Below, piece after piece: positions 1 through 5,156 of a stretch of DNA of 5,922 nt. The translations under genes and the position numbers were made by a program. Under the pieces are notes generated by a model. It was not told where the DNA came from. It saw only the letters and a list, made by a program, of their open reading frames with translations, and ran no database searches. How positions within the stretch are numbered: the stretch's first letter is position 1; each line of letters opens with the position of its first letter. The DNA is from Pseudomonadota bacterium (GTDB taxonomy: Bacteria > Pseudomonadota > Gammaproteobacteria > Steroidobacterales > Steroidobacteraceae), in contig JAEZCR010000001.1 in assembly GCA_023433465.1 (NCBI GenBank), forward strand, positions 1-5,922. Direction: 5' to 3'.

Positions 1-128
1 CCGCCCAGGCGGGCGGCGGTGCGCCGGCGGGCGAAGCCGGTGGTGCGAGCGCGTCGACCGGCAAGTCGAACGACGATGCGGTCGACGCCGAATTCGAGGA
101 AGTGAAAGACAAGAAACAGGCGTCCTGA
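1..128 (+). CDS. dnaK: DnaK (Hsp70 chaperone), C-terminal end only
   Basis: Only the last 41 codons are inside the window (frame beginning at base 3, stop TGA 126-128). The translated tail has a Gly/Ala-rich low-complexity stretch followed by DAVDAEFEEVKDKK, which closely matches the conserved extreme C-terminus of proteobacterial DnaK. That tail lies beyond the helical lid and is known in other bacteria to contribute to client handling. DnaK is the ATP-dependent cytoplasmic Hsp70 that works with DnaJ and GrpE. The complete dnaJ 50 bp downstream on the same strand confirms the identity. The promoter lies outside the window, so regulation cannot be judged. The stop codon lies in the loop of a hairpin (116-140). 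Confidence 0.93.
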   Translation, partial: AQAGGGAPAGEAGGASASTGKSNDDAVDAEFEEVKDKKQAS

Positions 129-140
129 TCGGACGCCTGT
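116..140 (+). promoter_or_regulatory. Intercistronic hairpin spanning the dnaK stop codon
   Basis: ACAGGCGTCC (116-125) and GGACGCCTGT (131-140) are perfect reverse complements, giving a 10-bp GC-rich stem with a 5-nt loop (TGATC) that contains the dnaK stop TGA. No T-run follows (the next bases are CCTTGAAGG), so it does not look like an intrinsic terminator. I infer a partial attenuator, an mRNA-stability or processing element, or a device that lowers dnaJ relative to dnaK expression. The structure is seen in the sequence; the function is inferred. Confidence 0.6.
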
Positions 141-178
141 CCTTGAAGGAGTGAGTCCTCGGGAGGGGACGACGCCTC

Positions 179-1321
179 ATGTCGAAACAAGACTATTACA
201 AGGTGCTCGATCTGCCGCGCACCGCGACCGAGGCTGAGGTCAAGAAAGCCTACCGTCGGCTTGCGATGAAATATCACCCGGACCGCAACCCGGGTGACAA
301 GGATGCCGAGGAGAATTTCAAAGAGGCCAAGGAGGCCTACGAAGTTCTCTCCGACACCGACAAACGCGCGATCTACGATCAGCACGGCCACGCGGGCATC
401 GACGCCTCGCGGCAGGGCGGCGGCCGTGGCGGTTTCCACGGCGCCGACGCCTTCGGCGAAATGTTCGGCGAGATGTTCGGCGACATCTTCGGCGGTGGGC
501 GTCGCGGCGGTGGCCGCTCGCAGGTTTTCCGCGGTGCGGATCTCAAGTACGAGCTCGAGGTCGACCTCTCCCAGGCCGTGTTCGGCCACTCGGTCGAGAT
601 CGACGTCGCGAAGCTCACCGAGTGCGACACCTGCGGTGGCAGCGGCGCGGCGAAGGGTCACAAGCCCGTGACGTGCGAGACCTGCAACGGCGTCGGCCAG
701 GTGCGCATTTCGCAGGGCTTCTTCCAGCTTCAGCAGCCGTGCCCGAAGTGCCGCGGCGCCGGCACCATCATCAAGAATCCCTGCGACAGCTGCCTCGGCC
801 AGGGGCGCGTTCGCCGGAGCAAACGTCTCGCGGTGAAGATTCCCGCGGGTGTCGACACGGGCGATCGCATTCGCCTGTCGGGCGAGGGTGAGTCGGGACG
901 AAACGGCGGACCGCCGGGCGACCTGTACGTCGAAGTCCACGTGCGCGAGCACGAAATCTTCGAGCGCGACGGCGAGCATCTGTCATGCGAGGTTCCGGTG
1001 AGTTTCGCGACCGCCGTGCTGGGTGGCGCGGTCGAGGTGCCGACGCTCGATGGCCACGTATCCCTCAAGATTCCGGCCGAGACACAGTCCGGGCGCGTTT
1101 TCCGACTGCGCGACAAGGGCGTGAAGCCCGTGCGTGGCGGCGCGCGCGGCGACCTGTTCTGCCGCGTGGTGGTCGAGACTCCCGTCAATCTGAACGCCGA
1201 CCAGCGCGACCTGTTGCGCAGGTTCGACGAATCGCTCAGGAAAGACGCTCACAAGCACGCGCCGCGCGGCGAGAGCTTCTTCGAGGGCGTCAAGCGCTTC
1301 TTTTCGAGCGAGCCTAGCTAA
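179..1321 (+). CDS. dnaJ: DnaJ, type I Hsp40 co-chaperone
   Basis: Cytoplasmic co-chaperone that delivers unfolded clients to DnaK and stimulates its ATPase. At 380 aa it has the usual length and full class I architecture. The J domain occupies about residues 1-70 with the HPD motif at 33-35. A Gly/Phe-rich region follows at about 78-118. Four CxxCxGxG zinc repeats start at residues 149, 166, 188 and 202 and would bind two zinc ions. The C-terminal substrate-binding and dimerisation domains lie at about 215-375. The ATG at 179 is preceded by a purine-rich Shine-Dalgarno run, GGGAGGGG (161-168), ten bases upstream. It lies 50 bp after dnaK and is probably co-transcribed with it through the hairpin at 116-140. 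Its TAA (1319-1321) is 4 bp from the stop of the opposing lipoprotein gene. No key residue is missing. Confidence 0.98.
   Translation: MSKQDYYKVLDLPRTATEAEVKKAYRRLAMKYHPDRNPGDKDAEENFKEAKEAYEVLSDTDKRAIYDQHGHAGIDASRQGGGRGGFHGADAFGEMFGEMFGDIFGGGRRGGGRSQVFRGADLKYELEVDLSQAVFGHSVEIDVAKLTECDTCGGSGAAKGHKPVTCETCNGVGQVRISQGFFQLQQPCPKCRGAGTIIKNPCDSCLGQGRVRRSKRLAVKIPAGVDTGDRIRLSGEGESGRNGGPPGDLYVEVHVREHEIFERDGEHLSCEVPVSFATAVLGGAVEVPTLDGHVSLKIPAETQSGRVFRLRDKGVKPVRGGARGDLFCRVVVETPVNLNADQRDLLRRFDESLRKDAHKHAPRGESFFEGVKRFFSSEPS
452..495 (+). repeat. 12-bp tandem repeat in the dnaJ Gly/Phe region
   Basis: TTCGGCGA recurs at 452, 464 and 476, then TTCGGCGG at 488, a strict 12-bp period. It encodes Phe-Gly-Glu-Met, Phe-Gly-Glu-Met, Phe-Gly-Asp-Ile, Phe-Gly (residues 92-105). 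This is the position of the repeated D-I/V-F motifs that regulate J-domain access in E. coli DnaJ. Here the first two units read EMF and only the last keeps DIF. Confidence 0.8.
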
Positions 1322-1325
1322 CGCG

Positions 1326-1628
1326 TCAGAACGCGGCGTGGGCCGCGAAGGCGGCGTCTTCGTCCAGCTCGGTCATCAGGGGCGCGTCGTCGCGGAAGGT
1401 CAACACCGCCGGCTCGACGAGATACGGTTCGCCGCCATCCACCTGCACGCTCCTGAGCAGGGCGTCGGCCTCGGCGGTGTCGCTCACCAGTCCAAACAGA
1501 TCCCCGGCCGCGGCATTGTCGCCGGACGCAGAATCGGCGCGGGCCTCGCCGCACCCTGGCAGAGTGGTGCCGACGAACAGGACGCAGATGCTGATCAACA
1601 CCACCACCCAGTTGATTGGACGCCTCAT
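1326..1628 (-). CDS. Small acidic lipoprotein of unknown function
   Basis: I do not recognise a family. The 100-aa product starts with a short basic region (MRR), then a hydrophobic stretch (about residues 6-22) ending in a lipobox-like L-P-G-C with the cysteine at residue 26, so it is probably lipidated and membrane-anchored. The mature part (about 75 aa) is acidic and Ala/Asp-rich with no other cysteines and no recognisable domain. The ATG (complement of 1626-1628) has a strong ribosome-binding site, GGAGGGG (complement of 1636-1642), seven bases away; this and the lipobox make the gene credible despite its size. It is divergent from the barrel operon and convergent with dnaJ, with only 4 bp between stop codons and no clear terminator. 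A longer overlapping antisense frame (1318-1860) lacks such signals and is a shadow. Confidence 0.72.
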   Translation of the reverse strand: MRRPINWVVVLISICVLFVGTTLPGCGEARADSASGDNAAAGDLFGLVSDTAEADALLRSVQVDGGEPYLVEPAVLTFRDDAPLMTELDEDAAFAAHAAF

Positions 1629-1736
1629 GACCTATCCCCTCCGTCGTTTGCTTTTGGGGAGTGTCGGAGCCGGGCCGGCGGGCGTCTGTCGCGACGTTGA
1701 GGAAAATCGTCAGAAACTGTATCGGGCCACGCGGGT

Positions 1737-1751
1737 ACACTTTTTCACACT
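1737..1751 (+). repeat. ACACT direct repeat, 10-bp period (possible regulator half-sites)
   Basis: ACACT at 1737-1741 and again at 1747-1751, separated by five bases (TTTTC). Two short half-sites one helical turn apart in direct orientation are the usual layout for dimers of OmpR/PhoB-family regulators. An OmpR-family regulator is encoded in the operon just downstream, so autoregulation is a reasonable inference. A five-base repeat can also arise by chance. Confidence 0.3.
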
Positions 1752-1788
1752 CTCCGCGATGCATTGAGCGATGCTTCGCTCCGCGATG
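1752..1788 (+). repeat. Ten-base direct repeat CTCCGCGATG in the operon leader
   Basis: CTCCGCGATG occurs at 1752-1761 and 1779-1788, a 27-bp period; the core GCGATG appears a third time at 1768-1773. It lies in the probable 5' leader of the barrel gene. It may be a remnant of a short duplication or a binding site; nothing in the sequence distinguishes these. Confidence 0.4.
1766..1781 (+). promoter_or_regulatory. Small leader hairpin around an upstream ATG
   Basis: GAGCGA (1766-1771) pairs perfectly with TCGCTC (1776-1781) across the loop TGCT. It would bury the ATG at 1771, which argues mildly for the downstream start at 1804. A 6-bp stem is modest evidence for any regulatory role. Confidence 0.3.
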
Positions 1789-1803
1789 TGTGCGCACGAC
1801 AAC

Positions 1804-2751
1804 ATGCTCGGAAAGACCTTGAAATTCGCGGCCTTGTGGGTGGCCGGAACGGTTGCGCACGGGCAGACGGCGGACCTCGTCGAGCCGCCCGCCGCGCCGC
1901 CCGCACCCGCAATCGCCTCTTCTCCGGTCTCACCGGCGGGACCACCTTCCGCGCCACTGATGGTTGAGCCTCCCGAGAGACGCTGGCGATTGGGCGCGGC
2001 GCTGGGTTACGGCGTCCGTTCCAATCCGCTGATCCAGTCCGATGACATCCCCGTCATCGTCGACCTCGATTTCGGGTGGTTCGGGAAGCGCTGGTTCATC
2101 GACAACGGCGACGTCGGCTTCACGCTCTTCAACGACGACCATTCGACCACGAGCCTCGTGGCGCGGCTGAACAGCGACCGCGTGTTCTTCGGGAAAACCA
2201 ACACGCGCTACGTGAATTTCACGTACGCGGGACGCGGCGTGACCGTCGCCTTTTCGCCGCCTGATCCGTCCGCGCCCGGCGCGATCGACGTGCAGCCCGT
2301 CGAGGTGAAGCCGCCGGATCGCGACTACGCCATCGAAGTCGGCGTCGAGACGCTGATCGACGGCGAGTGGGGTTCCACCACGCTGCGCGCATTCCACGAC
2401 GTCAGCGGCACGCATGAAGGTTACGAACTGTCCGCGGATTTCTCCCGGCGCTGGACGGCCGGCCGCTTCTCGATCGCGCCGATGGTGGGCGTTGCGTACA
2501 AGAGCGCCCGTCTGAACGACTACTACTGGGGCGTGAACGCCAGCGAGTCCAACGTCGCGTTGCCGCAGTACAGCGCCGGCGCCGGCTTCGCCTTCCAGGG
2601 CGGCGCACTCGCTAACTACTACATCTCCCGCAACCTGCGCCTGGCCGTATCACTCAACTACGAGAGGCTTCCCGACTCCGTCGCGAGGAGCCCGCTCGCC
2701 GAAGACGACTATGTCCTGGCATATTTCTCCGGACTCGCCTGGACGTTCTGA
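1804..2751 (+). CDS. OmpV/MipA-family outer-membrane beta-barrel protein
   Basis: Predicted outer-membrane barrel of the MipA/OmpV family. MipA of E. coli is linked to peptidoglycan-enzyme scaffolding, and OmpV-type proteins to envelope stress and cationic peptides. I chose ATG 1804 because the product then begins with a good signal peptide: MLGKTLKF, a hydrophobic core, and a likely cut after Ala-His-Gly at about residue 20. ATGs at 1771 and 1786 are in frame, but none of the three has a clear ribosome-binding site. The 315-aa product has a Pro/Ala-rich linker (about 27-58), then alternating aromatic strands. These include a SNPLIQSDDIP segment, the DYYWGV segment and a C-terminal ...GLAWTF ending in Phe, the usual barrel-assembly signal. 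Its stop is 4 bp before the DUF3019 gene. The linker and a Pro-rich loop around residues 154-175 make it longer than a minimal MipA. The family call is firm; the function is inferred. Confidence 0.85.
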   Translation: MLGKTLKFAALWVAGTVAHGQTADLVEPPAAPPAPAIASSPVSPAGPPSAPLMVEPPERRWRLGAALGYGVRSNPLIQSDDIPVIVDLDFGWFGKRWFIDNGDVGFTLFNDDHSTTSLVARLNSDRVFFGKTNTRYVNFTYAGRGVTVAFSPPDPSAPGAIDVQPVEVKPPDRDYAIEVGVETLIDGEWGSTTLRAFHDVSGTHEGYELSADFSRRWTAGRFSIAPMVGVAYKSARLNDYYWGVNASESNVALPQYSAGAGFAFQGGALANYYISRNLRLAVSLNYERLPDSVARSPLAEDDYVLAYFSGLAWTF

Positions 2752-2755
2752 ACCG

Positions 2756-3160
2756 ATGCGAACCATTGCTTACCTGCTCATCGCCTGTTGCCTGGCCGCA
2801 ATGTTTCCGGCGGCCGCCGCCGATTCGCCGGCGGTGCGTCTCATCGTCAAACCGCTGCTGTGCGTGACCGATCGCGACGCGCCCGTGTGCACGATGACCT
2901 TCAACATCCGCTGGAAGGGCGAGACGCCGGCCGACTACTGCCTCAATGACAGCGCGTTGGCCGCGCCGATGCGTTGCTGGGCGAGCGCGCTTTCGGGCAA
3001 CCATGCGCAACGCCGCGAAGTGAGCGAGGCCTTCGCCTACTGGCTCGGAGTGCCGGGTAGCGCCGAACGGGTGGCGGAGGTGAAAATCGAGGTGCTGCGG
3101 CTGGACTCCGCCGACCGGCGGCGCGAGCGGCGCACGCGGCATGTGTGGGACGTCCTGTGA
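2756..3160 (+). CDS. DUF3019-family secreted four-cysteine protein
   Basis: A 134-aa protein with an evident Sec signal peptide (MRT, then a hydrophobic run, likely cut after Ala-Ala-Ala near residue 22), so probably periplasmic. The mature part has four cysteines (36, 45, 62, 74), suggesting two disulfides. The spacing P-x3-C ... C-x7-W ... YCL ... CW matches my memory of DUF3019, a family of unknown function. The C-terminus is strongly basic (RRRERRTRH) and ends WDVL, which could bind acidic surfaces such as lipopolysaccharide or the kinase's acidic sensor loop; that is inference. ATG 2756 is 4 bp after the barrel stop with no strong ribosome-binding site, so translation is probably coupled. 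Its TGA overlaps the regulator's GTG (GTGA). An upstream in-frame start (2711) would lie inside the barrel gene and spoil the signal peptide. Confidence 0.78.
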   Translation: MRTIAYLLIACCLAAMFPAAAADSPAVRLIVKPLLCVTDRDAPVCTMTFNIRWKGETPADYCLNDSALAAPMRCWASALSGNHAQRREVSEAFAYWLGVPGSAERVAEVKIEVLRLDSADRRRERRTRHVWDVL

Positions 3161-3876
3161 GCGCTTCGAACGTCGACATCCTGCTCGTCGAAGACGATGG
3201 GCGCCTCGCCGAACTGACGGCTACCTACCTGGGGCAGAACGGGTTACGCGTCTGCGTGGAAGGTCGTGGGGATCGCGCCCTGCAGCGGTTCGCGCAGGAG
3301 CGTCCACGGCTGGTCCTGCTCGATCTGCTGCTGCCCGGCCTCGACGGACTTTCGATCTGCCGCGAGATGCGCCGCACGCACGACGTGCCGATCCTGATCC
3401 TCACCGCGAAGGACACCGAGTTCGATCACGTGATCGGTCTCGAATCCGGCGCGGACGACTACGTGATGAAACCGGTGGAGCCCATGGTGCTGCTGGCGCG
3501 CGTGCGCGCGCTGTTGCGCCGTGCCGAGCGCGGCGGCGCCGTGAGCGAGCGCCGGCCCGATCTGCAACTCGGCGGGCTGCGCATCAGTGAGGCCTCACGC
3601 GAAGTGTGGTTGCAGGGCAGGCCCGTTCCGCTCACGACCCAGGAATTCGAATTGCTGAGCCTGCTGGCCCGCCGGGCCGGTGAGCTGGTCAGCCGCGACG
3701 AGGTGTTCCGCAACATCCGCGGAATCGACTATGACGGACTCGACCGCTCGATCGACGGCCGGGTCTCCAAGCTGCGCCGCAAGCTCGGCGACGACGCCGC
3801 GGCGCCCACACGCATCAAGACCGTCTGGGGCAAGGGCTATCTACTTGTGCCGGACGCCTGGGAAGGCGCTGCTTGA
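3157..3876 (+). CDS. OmpR-family response regulator (winged-helix)
   Basis: Cytoplasmic DNA-binding regulator of a two-component pair, 239 aa as usual for the family. The receiver domain (about 6-121) has the acidic pocket E12-D13-D14, phospho-acceptor D56 in LLDLLLP, T83 in ILTAKD and K105 in MKP. A linker at about 122-136 leads to the winged-helix effector domain (about 138-233), with the recognition helix around SIDGRVSKLRRKLG and the wing hairpin KTVWGKGYLL. I prefer GTG 3157 because GGGA (3147-3150) lies six bases upstream and the GTGA overlap with the preceding stop is a common coupling arrangement. GTG 3145 is in frame but has no ribosome-binding site. The kinase start overlaps its stop. 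It resembles RstA/CarR-type regulators; targets may include its own operon (ACACT repeat, 1737-1751). Confidence 0.95.
   Translation: MSASNVDILLVEDDGRLAELTATYLGQNGLRVCVEGRGDRALQRFAQERPRLVLLDLLLPGLDGLSICREMRRTHDVPILILTAKDTEFDHVIGLESGADDYVMKPVEPMVLLARVRALLRRAERGGAVSERRPDLQLGGLRISEASREVWLQGRPVPLTTQEFELLSLLARRAGELVSRDEVFRNIRGIDYDGLDRSIDGRVSKLRRKLGDDAAAPTRIKTVWGKGYLLVPDAWEGAA
3861..3866 (+). promoter_or_regulatory. Ribosome-binding site fixing the TTG start of the kinase
   Basis: GGAAGG lies six bases before TTG 3873, inside the end of the regulator gene. No ATG or GTG in frame follows before the first membrane helix, so this site decides the start. Confidence 0.7.
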
Positions 3877-5156
3877 AGACATGGCTCGCGGCCGGCGAGC
3901 GTGGCCTGTTCATCCGCTCATACGTCATCCTGGCGGGTGGGCTGCTCTTGGTCGCCATCCTGCTGGACCTGGGCTTCGGCGCGCTCCAGGCCCGCCAGGT
4001 GCGCGCCGCGGATCCGTGGCTGGTTTCCACTCTGCGCCTCATGGAGAAGGATCTCGAGAAGGCGCCTGCCGAATCGCGCCAGGAGCTCGCGGCGGAGATG
4101 GGCGTCGACCTCGGGCTCGAGGTCGTACTGCTCGAGGCCGGTGACATCTCGAGCGCCACGCCGCTGGGCGACGCTCCGCTGGAACTACGCGACGATTCGG
4201 GTCGGGTCTATTACCTGTGGCATTCCGATGCGCTCGCGGGCACGATCCGTCTCGGTCCGTTCGAACCGCCTTCGGAAGGCTGGCTGTCGCTTCTGCCGGT
4301 GCTGTTCTACGCATCGATCCTGCTGCTGGTGGGATTGTGGCTGCGCCCCTTGCTCAACGATCTGCGGACACTCACCGAGGCCTCGCAGAAATTCGCGTCC
4401 GACTACCGCGAGCCGCTCGACACCGCGCGTCGCACGACGCAACTCAAGAGCCTCGCGCGCAATCTCGACGAGATGTCGGCGCGCGTCAGTCAACTCATCC
4501 AGAGCCAGAAGGAAATGACCGCCGCGCTCTCGCACGAGATGCGCACGCCGTTGGCGCGCGTGCGCTTCGCCGTCGCGGTGCTCGAGGGAGAGGTCGACGA
4601 GCGGCTGCACCTGCAACTGCGCGCCGTGAGCAACGACGTGCAGCAGATCGACGATCTGATCTCCGACATGCTCGACTACGCGCGGCTCGATCACCCCGGG
4701 CTGCGCATGGACTGCAAATCCGTGCCGATCGCGCCATGGCTCGAGCAGGTCCTCGCGGCGTGTCCGCCGCACGAGCGCACCGTGACGACCCTGCGGCGCG
4801 AAGACCTCGAGAGCCTGTGGATGGAGCCGCGGCTGATGGAGCTCGCGCTGAGCAACCTGCTCGCGAACGCGCTGCGCTACGCGCGGCGCAACGTCAACGT
4901 CGAAGTGGCCTGCGAGAAGGGCATGTGCCGGCTCGTCGTGGAGGACGATGGCGAGGGAATTCCCGAGGCGCAGAGAGCTTCGGTGTTCCACGCCTTCACG
5001 CGGCTCGACACCAGCCGTAATCGCGAGACCGGAGGATTCGGGCTCGGACTCGCGATCGTCGCGAGGATCGCGGCCCTGCACCGGGGGCGCGTGTCGGTGA
5101 GCGGCAGCGCGAGCCTGGGCGGAGCACGGTTCGCGCTGGAGTGGCCCGCGGGCTGA
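3873..5156 (+). CDS. Membrane sensor histidine kinase (RstB/CarS-like)
   Basis: Inner-membrane kinase, partner of the regulator immediately upstream; 427 aa from a TTG start that overlaps the regulator's stop (TTGA). Helix 1 spans about residues 13-34 and helix 2 about 137-158. Between them is a periplasmic domain of about 100 residues that is clearly acidic (about 18 Asp/Glu against 9 Lys/Arg). A HAMP-like linker (about 159-210) leads to the HisKA domain with H221 in SHEMRTPLAR. The HATPase domain carries the N box (N332 in NLLANALRY), G1 (DDGEG, 358-362), F box (VFHAFTRLD) and G2 (GFGLGL, 388-393). All catalytic motifs are intact. The acidic sensor domain could bind divalent cations or cationic peptides, as in some other sensors; that is inference. 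The last 280 bp (residues about 335-427) overlap the antisense phosphatase frame. Confidence 0.94.
   Translation: MKTWLAAGERGLFIRSYVILAGGLLLVAILLDLGFGALQARQVRAADPWLVSTLRLMEKDLEKAPAESRQELAAEMGVDLGLEVVLLEAGDISSATPLGDAPLELRDDSGRVYYLWHSDALAGTIRLGPFEPPSEGWLSLLPVLFYASILLLVGLWLRPLLNDLRTLTEASQKFASDYREPLDTARRTTQLKSLARNLDEMSARVSQLIQSQKEMTAALSHEMRTPLARVRFAVAVLEGEVDERLHLQLRAVSNDVQQIDDLISDMLDYARLDHPGLRMDCKSVPIAPWLEQVLAACPPHERTVTTLRREDLESLWMEPRLMELALSNLLANALRYARRNVNVEVACEKGMCRLVVEDDGEGIPEAQRASVFHAFTRLDTSRNRETGGFGLGLAIVARIAALHRGRVSVSGSASLGGARFALEWPAG

Larger units (their letters stand above)
1629..1803. promoter_or_regulatory. Divergent control region between lipoprotein and barrel operon
   Basis: This 175-bp non-coding stretch must hold the promoters for both the leftward lipoprotein gene and the rightward four-gene operon. 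It is visibly more AT-rich around 1700-1750 than the flanking genes. Weak promoter-like hexamers are present: TACACT at 1736-1741 on + (four matches to TATAAT) and TACAGT on the complement of 1717-1722. Neither has a convincing -35 partner, so I do not call a promoter. It also holds direct repeats at 1737-1751 and 1752-1788 and a small hairpin at 1766-1781. Confidence 0.55.

Noticed and set aside
116..145. Intrinsic terminator after dnaK
   Set aside because: The stem is strong but is not followed by a T-run, and dnaJ follows directly.
142..182. Heat-shock (sigma-32) promoter for dnaJ: CTTGAA at 142-147 and CCTCATGT at 175-182
   Set aside because: Both hexamers look good individually, but the 27-bp spacer is far longer than the usual 13-17 bp and initiation would fall inside dnaJ.
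1322..1335. Bidirectional terminator between dnaJ and the lipoprotein gene (CGCGT...ACGCG)
   Set aside because: Only a 5-bp stem with a 4-base loop, no T-tract on either strand, and it lies mostly inside the lipoprotein coding sequence.
1318..1860. 180-codon minus-strand frame overlapping the lipoprotein gene
   Set aside because: Arg/Gly-rich low-quality translation with no ribosome-binding site or motif. The overlapping frame with lipobox and strong ribosome-binding site is the better gene.
3141..3590. Plus-strand frame starting ATG 3141 at the regulator start
   Set aside because: The translation is Arg/Ala-rich without motifs, and it is a shadow of the response regulator, whose frame has all receiver motifs.
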